Shown piece by piece: positions 1 through 9,547 of a DNA stretch of 28,684 nucleotides. Position 1 is the stretch's first letter, and each line of letters begins with the position of its first letter. Position numbers and translations under genes: made by a program. Below the pieces are notes generated by a model, which made no database searches, had not been told where the DNA came from, and saw nothing but the letters and a program-made list of their open reading frames with translations. Origin of the DNA: Candidatus Cloacimonadota bacterium (GTDB lineage Bacteria; Cloacimonadota; Cloacimonadia; Cloacimonadales; TCS61); assembly GCA_003647825.1 (NCBI GenBank), contig QMNP01000002.1:1-28684 (forward strand), in the 5' to 3' direction.

Positions 1-24
1 CCGATTATTTAGAAAGTTGTTAAA

Positions 25-558
25 TTGAAATATATTCTATTCTTTTTCCTTATCGTAATTTTTTCCTGCCAGCAGCAGGAACCAGAACTGATTATGTCAA
101 TCGAAGGGCAAATCCCGGATGAGCAGGCTGATTCTATTCGAGTAATTGCTACCACAGACAGCATAATAGATTATGAAATGACGGCTGTGCATTTGTATAA
201 ATATTATGAAACAAAACAAACTTTTGCCGATACGGTGTTTGTGAAATTCTTTAAACATGATGGAACAATTGAAACAACTCTGAAATGTGATAGAGCCGAA
301 GTGGATGATGCAAAAAACACTATCACAGGGATAGGGAATGTAGTTGTAATAAGTGAGAACGGAACAATGAAAGCACCCTATGCAGAACTGGATAGAAACA
401 CTGAACAGATCATTGCCAGCCAGGGCGTTCAGCTGATTCGAGATGAGAATATTCTGTATGGCGAAGAGATGGTTTCCGATATGAAACTGGATGTGGTTGA
501 GATCACCAGAGTATCGGGTGAAGGTAAGTTGAATGATGAAGATCTCGATTTACATTAG
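25..558 (+). CDS. lptC: LptC-like LPS export lipoprotein
   Basis: Probable LptC, the periplasmic part of the LPS transport bridge that receives LPS from the LptBFG transporter and passes it to LptA. The 177-aa product starts with a short hydrophobic segment ending in a lipobox-like IFSC, so Cys15 would be lipidated. LptC of E. coli is instead held by a transmembrane helix. The rest is rich in beta-strand-like segments (FADTVFVKFF, NTITGIGNVVV) typical of the OstA/LptC fold, with no enzyme motif. The start is TTG at 25, chosen because no ATG precedes the signal sequence and a weak AGAAAG lies about 8 nt upstream. The reading frame overlaps the following OstA-like gene by 26 nt, which suggests translational coupling. 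Family assignment rests on fold-like pattern plus neighbours, since LptC sequences are poorly conserved. Confidence 0.75.
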   Translation: MKYILFFFLIVIFSCQQQEPELIMSIEGQIPDEQADSIRVIATTDSIIDYEMTAVHLYKYYETKQTFADTVFVKFFKHDGTIETTLKCDRAEVDDAKNTITGIGNVVVISENGTMKAPYAELDRNTEQIIASQGVQLIRDENILYGEEMVSDMKLDVVEITRVSGEGKLNDEDLDLH

Positions 559-1624
559 ACTGTTATTTCTTATACTTTTCATATTTTGTTTTACTCTTTT
601 TGCAGAGCAAACAGATCTTCGACCTTATAAACTTATCAATGCTGATAAATTGATTGTAAAGAAAGTAAATGAAGAAGTTGTTACCAATCTTATCGGGAAA
701 GTGCATATCTTTTATGGTGATACCGAGTTTTTTGCCGATACTGCCGATATTTTCGAGAAACAGAATATTGCCCGAATGTGGGGAAATGTGCAGGTTTTCG
801 ATGATTCTTTATCCCTATATGCCGATAAAATAGATTATTTCAGGGAAACCGAAAAGTTATATCTGGATGGAAACGTTTTTGCCGAGGAAGCTCATGTCGA
901 TTCTACTATTCGCACATTTGAAGCCGATCATGTGGAATACTTCCGAAATGAACGAGAATTTTATGCACTCGATAATGTATTCAGCTACGATCAGCGCGAA
1001 AACATCCAGGCAGAATGCGGCAGGCTGAATTATTATTTGAATGATGGTTATGGCTACCTGCTTGTTAGACCGCAGTTACGATTGATGGATCAGGATTCAC
1101 TGGAAATTTCTGCAGAAAAAATTGAGTACTTTAAAGATTATGAAAAGGTAGTTGCAACCTTTAATGTAGAAACAGTTTCCGGTGATTTTAAGATAAACAG
1201 TGATTTCCTTTTATATTTTGCTGATGAAGAAAAAGCTATCTACCAGGGTAATCCCTCTTTTATTTCTGACTTTGCGGATGCAATTGCAATGGAATTTCAA
1301 ATTTATTTCGGTGAACAGAAGATTTCCAGAGCAATGCTGTTGGACTCCTGCCAAGTAAAATTCAAAACAGAAAATGCCTCTGAAAAGAACAGCTGGGTAT
1401 CTGCCGATCAGATAGAATTCGATTTTGAAGACGGCAAAATTACTTTCTGCGATGCACAATTCAATGTTGCTTCCTACTTCCACCAGGAGAAAACCGAATC
1501 CAGAGACTTTACGATAAACGAAGCAACAGGGGTCAGATTGCTGATAAATATTTCTGAAGGCAATAAGATCGATACGATAGATATGCACAGAGCTGTACAG
1601 GGAATGTATAAGTTCAAGAAGTAG
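533..1624 (+). CDS. OstA/LptA-like LPS transport protein
   Basis: Exported 363-aa protein of the OstA/LptA type, likely part of the periplasmic LPS bridge. It has an N-terminal signal peptide (hydrophobic residues about 9-24, ending near FAEQ). After it come repeated short beta segments of the kind found in LptA and the LptD N-terminus: GKVHIFYGDTEFFADTADIF, GNVQVFDDSLSLYADKIDYF and LDGNVFAEEA. The pattern 'gets a value, marks a region, then ADxIxYF' recurs at least four times. It is about twice the length of E. coli LptA (185 aa), so it may be a longer bridge or a fused double OstA domain. It lacks the large C-terminal beta barrel of LptD. The start ATG at 533 lies inside lptC; the next codon is also ATG (536). 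No gene symbol is given because LptA and LptD-N cannot be told apart here. Confidence 0.75.
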   Translation: MMKISIYIRLLFLILFIFCFTLFAEQTDLRPYKLINADKLIVKKVNEEVVTNLIGKVHIFYGDTEFFADTADIFEKQNIARMWGNVQVFDDSLSLYADKIDYFRETEKLYLDGNVFAEEAHVDSTIRTFEADHVEYFRNEREFYALDNVFSYDQRENIQAECGRLNYYLNDGYGYLLVRPQLRLMDQDSLEISAEKIEYFKDYEKVVATFNVETVSGDFKINSDFLLYFADEEKAIYQGNPSFISDFADAIAMEFQIYFGEQKISRAMLLDSCQVKFKTENASEKNSWVSADQIEFDFEDGKITFCDAQFNVASYFHQEKTESRDFTINEATGVRLLINISEGNKIDTIDMHRAVQGMYKFKK

Positions 1625-1759
1625 AGATATTTCCAAAAAAACAATATCACAAACCTGATACACTATATTTATAATAGAATAATTATTTATAAAAACAATT
1701 AGACAAAACAAACTGCATTATTAGTTTCATCTTTAGAATTTATGAGTAAGGATTTTTTT

Positions 1760-4700
1760 ATGAAAAAAATTGTAATTCTATGTATATTTGTTTTTATTTC
1801 CACTCTGCTTCTAGCTGTAATCGAAGAAACAGAATCCCTGAAAGGCTTCTTGTATGGAGAAGCTCCAGGATGTGAATATGATAATTGGATGAGCCATATC
1901 GCAGAAGGATTGGCTTCTCCAGGATACAATTCATATGCTCCCTGGGATAGACAATTGGACGGTTTTGGAAATTATGAAATTCCACAAGGTGATACTCTGG
2001 TTTTCTGGGGAAGAATTGTAGATGAATTCTTGTCTGGACAATTGGATGCAGCCCAGGATTCAATTGATGCTCACAGCTTTCCTTACCAGGTTGTTATTTT
2101 TAACGACACTGATTCAGGTCGAACTTTTCATATGCTGCGTGAAATACCCAATATGGAATATTATGATAATAATGATACTCCAGATTTTAATGATGATGAG
2201 TTTGGAGCTTTTGATTATGCCTGGGGATTGTATATTTATAATCTGGAAGGTACTAATCCTCACATAACTACTGCTGTCCATCCATGCGATGACTACGTTA
2301 TTGTTCCCCTGGCTCACAAAGTTTTTATTGATCATGATTCGAAATTTCTATTGATATCCGGAACTGGTCGAGAAGTTACCTGGACTAATATAGGAAACTA
2401 TAGCAACAGCAAATCAACCTGCGATCCATCTCGTGTGGAAGATCATGTATTTAACGTTTGTTATCAGAAATTCTGTGATCTTATCCGATTTGAATTCTTT
2501 GCGAATGAATTTAGTGTTCAGGTTCATAGTTTCGACTGGGGAGAAAGCCACAAAGGCTATGCAGATGTCCAGATTTCTGGAGGTCACAGTGCTGGTTCCC
2601 CCGACCTGCCTATCCGAGATCATTCATCATTAAAACTCGATGTGCCGAATTTAAGTGGTGAATATGTGCTTCCTGCTAATAGTGTGGGAATGCATGATGC
2701 AGTTCATTTGAATGATTACTATGCCTTTCACTGCAACGAATATGAATTTAATTATGTAAATACGGATACTACTTTTGCCATAAACACCCATATGGATCTT
2801 CCAGGATATAGCTCCAACAGACAAATGGTATATACAAATTCTGGAATGAGCCAATATGATAATTTTGAACGTTTTTTTCATATAGAAGTAGATGAATTAC
2901 CCAATACATTTCCTTTAACAGTAGCTAATTATAATTGGTTCAATGGGTGGAATCCCGTTACTCTTACGTGGGACATGGATCACAAATTTGATAATACAAT
3001 GGCCTGGTATTCTCCCTGGATCGACGCTTTGGGCACAGCTTTAGAAGCACTTTATGAAATGGATGATGGTGAAGTACCAATTGCACCTTCCAACCTGGAA
3101 GTAATATCAGAAACTTCCACTAAGATAAAAATCAAGTGGGAAATTGGTGATTGTTACGATATGGAATCCTACGAAATTTTGTATTCTACAGAGCCAATAG
3201 CAAGTGGTGTTTACAGTATTCGAGATAAATCTAATTATGCAAAACTTGCCTGTTTGGCTCAGGATAATTTTACATTTACTGGTTTGGAACCAGGAGATGA
3301 ATTTTATTTTGCAGTTAGAATTTTAGATAAGAATGGAAATTATTCTGAACTGTCTAACGAAGTATTTGGATCCACAGGAATCGCAGAAATTGGTAATTTT
3401 ATTGCTTATGGGCGCGATGAGAAGATCAACCTTACCTGGAAAGCAACTTGCGATACGACCTTTTCTGGTTTCAACCTCTACCGAAAAACCGATGAGACAG
3501 AATTTGAACTGATCGAATCGTGGCAAACGAATGAAGCTCTGGTCGGTGTTTCAGGAACCAATGTTGATTATGAATATGTTGATATTGGTACAGAAAACGA
3601 TTTGATCTATACCTATAAACTTGGTTCGGAAGATGAAGGAATTGAACATTTATATGAAATAGAGCCAAGAGCTATATCCCGTAATATTTTTAAATTGGCA
3701 GCTACTTCAGTTTCTTTTTTCTTGAGTGATACCTGCTATTTCGGTTTTAATGAATTTGCTTCCAACGGTTATGATGTGAATTATGATACCCCTGCCGATA
3801 CTAGTACTGCCGGGGATTATTTGAATTCAGAATTTTACGAATCCAATTGGGAAAATGTTCCCAATCAACTGGAACAGGAGATCTATAGTGCTTATGATCC
3901 TGTCCACTCTCGCAAAGTATGGACCTACAGATTTAAAACTAATATGCTGAATTCTCCTGTTGAAATAGGATTGGCAGATCTTGAACGTGATGCTGAACGG
4001 ATCTATCTTTATCGGGGAGGAGTTTATATAGACCTTACTCAAGATATATTTACTTTTATACCAACTGCTGAAAGTTATTACTCCTTCGATCTCTATTATG
4101 GTAATTGGGAACCATCGGTTACATTTGCAGGAATTCCAAATCAACTATTGTATCCTTATGAAACGGTGAGTATTGATTGGGATGTGAATCTACAGCCCAC
4201 AATTCAAGCAGTAAATGTTTATGCAGTGAATGAAGAGATAACTATTCCTATTGCTATGGATTTACCGGCAACTACTACACAGATCGAATGGATTGTTCCT
4301 CAACTATTATTTGAAGATCTGCGCTGTAAGATCGATCTGGTGATGTGGGAAGGAGACACTCTAAGTTATTATTCTCCCTATAAATTTGGGATAATTACAC
4401 CGCAAAGTGTTGTACAGACCAATGAAGGCTGGAATCTGATCACCAGAAATTTCGATACAGATTTATATAATACAAACGAAATATATGGTGAGAACTCTGA
4501 ATTTTTCATATTCCAGCAGGAGGAGTTTTTTGCTGTGAATGAACCAGAATTTCTACAGCCTTATTGGATATATGCGGAAGAAGATAATTATATTGAATTA
4601 AATAATGTAACTCTTCAGCGCTCTGCCAGCAGTTCCATATTGTCTGCCGGTTGGAATTTGTTGCCGAATCCGCATAGAGCAAGTTACGATATTGAACAAC

Positions 4701-5653
4701 TGGTCTTTTCTATCAATAATCAGGATTTTGAATATTATCAAGCAGTTCAGAATCATTTTATCGAACCTGTGATATTCGGCTATGATGATATGTTCGAGAT
4801 CTCTGGAGATCTCACAGATTCCAATGCTTATTACATTTATAGTTATGTAGATGACCTGATAGTTATTTTCATTCCTTATTATGATAATGAGTATAATCCT
4901 GAGTTTGAATTTGAATGGAAGGCGACAGTTAAATGCGAAATTGAAGGATCTAAGAAATCGTCGCTGGTTGTAGGAACGTCTGCCATGGCAGATACATTGT
5001 ACAATGTGAATCTGGATATTCTAAAACCAGTACACACTCCATTTGTTGATCCAGTTTCTATTTATCTTCCATTAGAGGTGAATGGTTCAAACGAAAAAAT
5101 GCATCGCTCGATTATTAATGACGAGTTACCTCTTAATGAAGTAATTTATCGCTGGAATGCAGTTCTGGCAGTAACTGACTCATTACCGGTAATTTTTTCT
5201 GCAAACGATATGGAGCTTCCTGAAGATTTAGAGATTGGTCTGGAATTCCCAGATGCATACTTTAATTTATCCTTAAGTGAAGAAGTAGAATATATCCCTT
5301 CCGATTCCCTGATAAGTTTTGATGTTATTGTTTCCAGCGAGTTGGCCGATACAGATGATGAAATGATTATTCCGGCTTCATACGCTCTGGGAAATTATCC
5401 AAATCCATTCAACCCTGCTACAACCATCAGATTTGATTTGCCGCAGGAAGGTAAAGTGAAACTGGCGATATATAATATTCGCGGACAAAAAGTTAAGCAG
5501 CTTGTGCATGACCTGGTAGCAGCCGGTAGTCATCAGATAAAATGGAATGGCAAAGATGAAGGTAATAAGCAGGTTGCCTCTGGAGTTTATTTCTATCGTT
5601 TGGAAGTAGCCGGTAAAAAAACTCTTACAAATAAAATGTTGATGTTAAAATAA
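1760..5653 (+). CDS. Large exported protein with Fn3 domains and type A sorting domain
   Basis: A 1297-aa secreted or surface protein. I chose ATG 1760 because AAGGA at 1748-1752 sits 7 nt before it; an in-frame ATG at 1742 would add six residues and has no good ribosome site. The signal peptide is MKKIVILCIFVFISTLLLA. Residues about 20-430 form a domain I do not recognise; it has a HPCDDY motif, SGTGRE and SGGHSAGSPDLPIRDHS, which look like possible metal or catalytic sites. Two fibronectin type III-like domains follow (about 440-540 and 541-635; for example FTFTGLEPGDEFYFAVRI). A further beta-rich region leads to the C-terminal sorting domain from residue 1212, starting NYPNPFNPATT and ending in SGVYFYRLEVAGKKTLTNKM. 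Such tails direct export by the type IX system in Bacteroidetes-like bacteria. Substrate and activity are unknown. Confidence 0.85.
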   Translation: MKKIVILCIFVFISTLLLAVIEETESLKGFLYGEAPGCEYDNWMSHIAEGLASPGYNSYAPWDRQLDGFGNYEIPQGDTLVFWGRIVDEFLSGQLDAAQDSIDAHSFPYQVVIFNDTDSGRTFHMLREIPNMEYYDNNDTPDFNDDEFGAFDYAWGLYIYNLEGTNPHITTAVHPCDDYVIVPLAHKVFIDHDSKFLLISGTGREVTWTNIGNYSNSKSTCDPSRVEDHVFNVCYQKFCDLIRFEFFANEFSVQVHSFDWGESHKGYADVQISGGHSAGSPDLPIRDHSSLKLDVPNLSGEYVLPANSVGMHDAVHLNDYYAFHCNEYEFNYVNTDTTFAINTHMDLPGYSSNRQMVYTNSGMSQYDNFERFFHIEVDELPNTFPLTVANYNWFNGWNPVTLTWDMDHKFDNTMAWYSPWIDALGTALEALYEMDDGEVPIAPSNLEVISETSTKIKIKWEIGDCYDMESYEILYSTEPIASGVYSIRDKSNYAKLACLAQDNFTFTGLEPGDEFYFAVRILDKNGNYSELSNEVFGSTGIAEIGNFIAYGRDEKINLTWKATCDTTFSGFNLYRKTDETEFELIESWQTNEALVGVSGTNVDYEYVDIGTENDLIYTYKLGSEDEGIEHLYEIEPRAISRNIFKLAATSVSFFLSDTCYFGFNEFASNGYDVNYDTPADTSTAGDYLNSEFYESNWENVPNQLEQEIYSAYDPVHSRKVWTYRFKTNMLNSPVEIGLADLERDAERIYLYRGGVYIDLTQDIFTFIPTAESYYSFDLYYGNWEPSVTFAGIPNQLLYPYETVSIDWDVNLQPTIQAVNVYAVNEEITIPIAMDLPATTTQIEWIVPQLLFEDLRCKIDLVMWEGDTLSYYSPYKFGIITPQSVVQTNEGWNLITRNFDTDLYNTNEIYGENSEFFIFQQEEFFAVNEPEFLQPYWIYAEEDNYIELNNVTLQRSASSSILSAGWNLLPNPHRASYDIEQLVFSINNQDFEYYQAVQNHFIEPVIFGYDDMFEISGDLTDSNAYYIYSYVDDLIVIFIPYYDNEYNPEFEFEWKATVKCEIEGSKKSSLVVGTSAMADTLYNVNLDILKPVHTPFVDPVSIYLPLEVNGSNEKMHRSIINDELPLNEVIYRWNAVLAVTDSLPVIFSANDMELPEDLEIGLEFPDAYFNLSLSEEVEYIPSDSLISFDVIVSSELADTDDEMIIPASYALGNYPNPFNPATTIRFDLPQEGKVKLAIYNIRGQKVKQLVHDLVAAGSHQIKWNGKDEGNKQVASGVYFYRLEVAGKKTLTNKMLMLK

Positions 5654-5675
5654 GCGTGATCATTGGAGATATAAT

Positions 5676-7073
5676 ATGAAGATTGTGGTATTTATTTTAT
5701 TGGTTTGTTTTAGTTTTCTGTATTCCGAAACAATCTGGCAGGATGGCTTTGAAGAATTTCCTAACTGGCAACTAAATGGTGAATTTGAAATAGATATTCC
5801 GCAAGGCTTGGGCGGTGAACATGGAAATCCCGATCCAGCTGCTGCTTATGAGGGATTACGTGTGTTAGGTGTTGATTTAACTGGAACCGGTAGTTATTCT
5901 GGAGATTATGAAACGAGCCTGGGTGAAGACGAATATAGTGCAATTTCACCAGCGATAAACTGCAATGAGTTTTTAAACGTGGAACTCTCTTTTATGCTAT
6001 GGTTGAATGTAGAGCAGCCAGATTATGATCACGCTTCAATTGATGTGAGTAATGATAATGGGACAACCTGGATAGAAGTGTGGACGAATACCGGAGGAAT
6101 TGAAAATACCAGCTGGAATTTAACAACTTACGATATCTCTGCGATTGCTGACCTTAAAGAGGAAGTACGTATTCGTTTCACGATTGGGCCTACTGATGGT
6201 TCCTGGCAGTATAGCGGTTGGAACATTGATGAATTGATTGTTACCGGAGATCCTGTGGTTTATGGCGCTATCGAAGGAAATGTTGTAAATTCAATCACCA
6301 GCGAACCTGTCGCTTTTGCCCAGATCAATAATCAATTTGGAAATACAATATCAAATAATGAAGGTTATTTTCTTTTGTCAGGGATTCCTGCCGGATTGCG
6401 CACCCTAACCATCAATGCTTTGGGTTATTATACCTACGTATCGGATGATATTAGCGTTCCTGAAAATGATACAATATTTGTTTTATGCGAAATTGTGGAG
6501 AATCCTGATTCTCCACCGTCACCCTTAAATCTGGAAGGTAATGTGTATGGTGAATACAATGTTCATTTAAGCTGGGATGCTCCTGCGACAAGGGAGATTC
6601 TTCTGGCCTATAATGTTTATCGAAATGGTTTTCTGATTTCCAGTGTTTTGGAAGAGACTTACGATGATCTGAACCTGATTGCTGGTGCATATGGATATTT
6701 TGTTTCAGCTGTTTACGATGTGGGCGAATCATTACCATCTGAACTTATTAATATTGAGATCACTGGAGTTGATCAGAATAATTTACTAGCAAACGGTGTA
6801 AAGCTATCAAATTATCCAAATCCATTTAATCCAGCTACAGAGATCATGTTTCAGCTTTCAGGCATCAGCGAAGACGTGAAGATAGAAATATACAATTTAA
6901 AAGGGCAGAAAGTGAAAACCTTCCTGATCAACTCATTAACCGATCAATACAGCAACTCTGTTATTTGGAATGGAGATGATAACAATGGTGTTCCGGTATC
7001 ATCTGGAATTTACTTTTATCGCTTGATATCTGATAATATGGATGTAGGTAGGAAGTGTTTGCTGCTAAAATAA
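5676..7073 (+). CDS. Exported protein with carboxypeptidase-regulatory-like, Fn3 and sorting domains
   Basis: A 465-aa exported protein directly after the larger one (22-nt gap, GGAG 7 nt before the ATG). The signal peptide covers about residues 1-17 (ends FLYSE). Residues about 19-190 look like a jelly-roll or MAM/adhesion-type beta domain: it opens WQDGFEEFPNW and ends in GWNIDELIVTG, a pattern common in secreted peptidases and adhesins. Residues about 196-268 resemble a carboxypeptidase regulatory-like domain (AIEGNVVNSITSEPVAFAQI, then NEGYFLLSGIPAG). An Fn3-like segment lies at about 275-362. A sorting domain starts at residue 379 with NYPNPFNPAT, near-identical in its first ten residues to the neighbour's. 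No catalytic domain is seen, so a structural or binding role is more likely than an enzyme. Confidence 0.85.
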   Translation: MKIVVFILLVCFSFLYSETIWQDGFEEFPNWQLNGEFEIDIPQGLGGEHGNPDPAAAYEGLRVLGVDLTGTGSYSGDYETSLGEDEYSAISPAINCNEFLNVELSFMLWLNVEQPDYDHASIDVSNDNGTTWIEVWTNTGGIENTSWNLTTYDISAIADLKEEVRIRFTIGPTDGSWQYSGWNIDELIVTGDPVVYGAIEGNVVNSITSEPVAFAQINNQFGNTISNNEGYFLLSGIPAGLRTLTINALGYYTYVSDDISVPENDTIFVLCEIVENPDSPPSPLNLEGNVYGEYNVHLSWDAPATREILLAYNVYRNGFLISSVLEETYDDLNLIAGAYGYFVSAVYDVGESLPSELINIEITGVDQNNLLANGVKLSNYPNPFNPATEIMFQLSGISEDVKIEIYNLKGQKVKTFLINSLTDQYSNSVIWNGDDNNGVPVSSGIYFYRLISDNMDVGRKCLLLK

Positions 7074-7225
7074 AAAAGATTTAGATGTTATTATTTATGG
7101 ATAAATAGCTGCAGATATTTATTGAAAAAAAAGAAAAAAGAATAAGATATTATCAGTATATAATTGTTTAGCATAGCATAATAGCATTAATTATGCCAAC
7201 CGTGCAAAAAAAATCCAACTATAGC

Positions 7226-7254
7226 TTGACAAATTAAAATACATATTGTAAAAA
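7226..7254 (+). promoter_or_regulatory. Probable sigma-70-type promoter for lptB-rpoN
   Basis: A perfect -35 box TTGACA at 7226-7231 is followed after 17 nt by TAAAAA at 7249-7254 (4 of 6 to TATAAT). Transcription would begin near 7261, about 30 nt before the lptB start. It lies in the 200-nt non-coding stretch after the sorting-domain genes. An imperfect palindrome (GCATAAT at 7176-7182, ATTATGC at 7190-7196) lies about 30 nt upstream and could be an operator. Confidence 0.5.
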
Positions 7255-7294
7255 TAAAACTGGATTTAGTGGTTATGAGGTGATATTTCGCAAT

Positions 7295-8041
7295 ATGGAA
7301 TTAAATATAATTAGAACGGAAAACCTGGTAAAGATCTACGGGAAAAGGCGTGTTGTAAACAACATCAGCCTGCAGATAAGACAAGGTGAAGTTGTAGGAA
7401 TTTTAGGGCCAAATGGTGCTGGTAAATCAACTACATTTTATATGATACTGGGTTTGATCAAAGCTAATCAGGGTAAGGTTTTCTTCAGTGATAAAGAGAT
7501 AACAAAACTTCCCATGTACAAACGTGCACAGTTAGGAATTGGTTATCTTGCTCAGGAACCTTCCATTTTCCATAAACTAACCGTAGAACAAAATATCATG
7601 GCAATTTTAGAAACTCTAAAAATCTCGAAAGCAGAACGTAAAAGAAGGCTGGAAGAGCACCTTGAGGAATTGGGTCTATCAAAACTCGCCAGGCAAAAAG
7701 CTTATACCTTATCTGGAGGAGAACGAAGGAAATTAGAAATCACACGTTCTTTAGTTACGGCTCCCTCTTTTATGCTTATGGATGAACCTTTCGCCGGAGT
7801 TGATCCTCTGGCTGTAGCAGATATCCAAGATATTATTGTGAAATTAAAGAAAAAAAATATAGGTGTTCTAATTACAGATCATAATGTTCAGGAAACCCTG
7901 AAAATTACTCAAAGAGCATATATTGTGTTCAATGGTGAGATCCTTTTTTCCGGAACTTCCAGAGAACTTGTGAATAATGAAAAAGCCAGGGAAGTTTACC
8001 TGGGAGAACGTTTTACAAATCCTTTCGGAAATGAGATATGA
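7295..8041 (+). CDS. lptB: LPS export ABC transporter ATP-binding protein LptB
   Basis: ATPase that powers LPS extraction from the inner membrane with LptF and LptG (not in this window). All ABC motifs are present, numbered from ATG 7295: Walker A GPNGAGKS 38-45, Q-loop AQEPS (Q87), signature LSGGE 139-143, Walker B MLMDEP, and the switch His in LITDHN (H196). FAGVDP and ITDHNVQETL match the LptB subfamily closely, so this is not a generic ABC ATPase. At 248 aa it is of normal family length. I prefer ATG 7295 to the GTG at 7280, because the alignment to known LptB begins here and GAGGTG at 7277-7282 can serve as its ribosome site with a rather long 12-nt spacing. rpoN follows after 23 nt. Confidence 0.95.
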   Translation: MELNIIRTENLVKIYGKRRVVNNISLQIRQGEVVGILGPNGAGKSTTFYMILGLIKANQGKVFFSDKEITKLPMYKRAQLGIGYLAQEPSIFHKLTVEQNIMAILETLKISKAERKRRLEEHLEELGLSKLARQKAYTLSGGERRKLEITRSLVTAPSFMLMDEPFAGVDPLAVADIQDIIVKLKKKNIGVLITDHNVQETLKITQRAYIVFNGEILFSGTSRELVNNEKAREVYLGERFTNPFGNEI

Positions 8042-8064
8042 TCTCATAATATTGGGATTAAATA

Positions 8065-9525
8065 ATGAGTAAGATGCGACAGACATTATATCAGAAACAG
8101 ACACAAAGTTTATTGTTGAAACCAAAAATGCTGCAATCTTTGGAAATGCTGGCAATGCCATTAATGCAATTGGAAACACATCTTAAACAGGAAATGATCA
8201 GCAATCCCATGTTGGAACTATTAGATCAGAAATCTGATGAGGATACAAATACTGAAGAGCCGGCAACAGAGAGCCAGAAAGAAGAAAAAGATGAACTTGG
8301 TATAACATCCGATGATCCAGAAGTGCAAAAAACTTTGGAAGAATCTAAAGAACTTAGTGAGATATTAGATACATTTAACGAATATAATTATGATAGTTCT
8401 TATCGTCACAAATCGTCAGAAGCGGTAAATTTTGATCAGATATTAAAAACAACAGAAAATAAAATGCTGAAATTTCTGGAACAACTTGATGCTGTTGATC
8501 TCACTCCGAATGAGTATGAATTTGCCTATGAACTTATCGAAAGCTCCGACGCCCACGGCTTTCTGCCAAAAGGCTTTATTATTGAAAGTCTGGCGGATGA
8601 GTATGGGATTTCAATCGAACGATCAAACGAAATTCATAAAATGATCCTCCATTTTTCTCCTTCTGGAGTTACTGCTCGTAATATTCAGGAATGTCTCTTG
8701 GCTCAATTGGAGCAAAGCGAACAAAATCTTCCTCTAATTGATCTGATTTCAAATTCTTTTGATGATCTAATTCATAAAAGATATAAAAAAATAGCTTCTC
8801 TGATGGGTGTAACCACAAACATGGTGCATCACTGGAAAGAACAAATTGCCAGGCTGGATCCGAAACCTGGTCTTAGAATCCAGAATAACAATGATAATTA
8901 TGTTGTTCCAGATATAATCTTAAAAAAGATTGGAAGTGAATATGAGATAATTATAAATGATTTCTCATTTCCAAAGATCCGCATGAGCAGACGTTATAAA
9001 GAAATTCTAAAACAGGTTAAAACGGAGAAATCTGCTGTCGATTATGTTCGGAATAAAATTAACTCTGCTAAGTTTTTAATCAAATCTGTTTATTTAAGAA
9101 GTCGTACTTTAGAAAGAGTTATGCGTTCAATTATAAATAATCAACCAGGATTTTTTTTTGAGGATACTGGAGTATTAAATCCTCTTACATATGCAGTAAT
9201 AGCCGAAGAATTGCAGGTAAATGAATCAACAATAAGTCGAGTTGTAAGACATAAATTTGCCGACACACCTTTTGGCATTATGTGTATGAAAGATTTCTTT
9301 ACAAGCAAAGCAGGTAAGGATGATGAATATAATTCTGTATCACGGCACAGTGTGGAAATTCAAATTAAAAGAATGATAGATGCTGAAGATCCACAAGTTC
9401 CATTAAGTGACCAGGATATTGCAGATAAATTAAAAGAAGATGGCATCAATGTTTCCAGACGGGTTGTAGCGAAATACCGTAAAGCAAAAGGAATTTTAAA
9501 CAGCCATCTTAGGCGTAAAGAATAG
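8065..9525 (+). CDS. rpoN: RNA polymerase sigma-54 factor
   Basis: Sigma-54, which directs RNA polymerase to -24/-12 promoters and needs AAA+ activators. The 486-aa length is typical. Region I is the Gln/Leu-rich start (QTLYQKQTQSLLLKPKMLQSLEMLAMPLMQLE...), where activators act. An acidic stretch, about residues 55-110 (DEDTNTEEPATESQKEEKDE), is region II. The core-binding and helix-turn-helix parts follow, and the RpoN box reads SRRVVAKYR at about 464-472 (consensus ARRTVAKYR). The gene sits between lptB and hpf once lpd-lipA is set aside, which is the classic neighbourhood of rpoN. I did not find a convincing sigma-54 promoter in the window by eye. Confidence 0.96.
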   Translation: MSKMRQTLYQKQTQSLLLKPKMLQSLEMLAMPLMQLETHLKQEMISNPMLELLDQKSDEDTNTEEPATESQKEEKDELGITSDDPEVQKTLEESKELSEILDTFNEYNYDSSYRHKSSEAVNFDQILKTTENKMLKFLEQLDAVDLTPNEYEFAYELIESSDAHGFLPKGFIIESLADEYGISIERSNEIHKMILHFSPSGVTARNIQECLLAQLEQSEQNLPLIDLISNSFDDLIHKRYKKIASLMGVTTNMVHHWKEQIARLDPKPGLRIQNNNDNYVVPDIILKKIGSEYEIIINDFSFPKIRMSRRYKEILKQVKTEKSAVDYVRNKINSAKFLIKSVYLRSRTLERVMRSIINNQPGFFFEDTGVLNPLTYAVIAEELQVNESTISRVVRHKFADTPFGIMCMKDFFTSKAGKDDEYNSVSRHSVEIQIKRMIDAEDPQVPLSDQDIADKLKEDGINVSRRVVAKYRKAKGILNSHLRRKE

Positions 9526-9547
9526 TTTTCAGGAGAGTTATAAATAG

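Noticed and set aside
3..23. Possible tail of an upstream gene (DYLESC then TAA)
   Set aside because: Only six codons before a stop at the window edge, with two other frames also plausible. Nothing can be identified.
1670..1675. TATAAT before the large exported protein as a promoter
   Set aside because: The -35 position reads TCACAA, far from TTGACA, and the region is nearly all A and T.
1211..1711. 166-aa minus-strand reading frame
   Set aside because: Antisense to the OstA-like gene, low-complexity and hydrophobic by frame effect, and no ribosome site. The same reasoning applies to 13320-13847 opposite hprK and ptsH.
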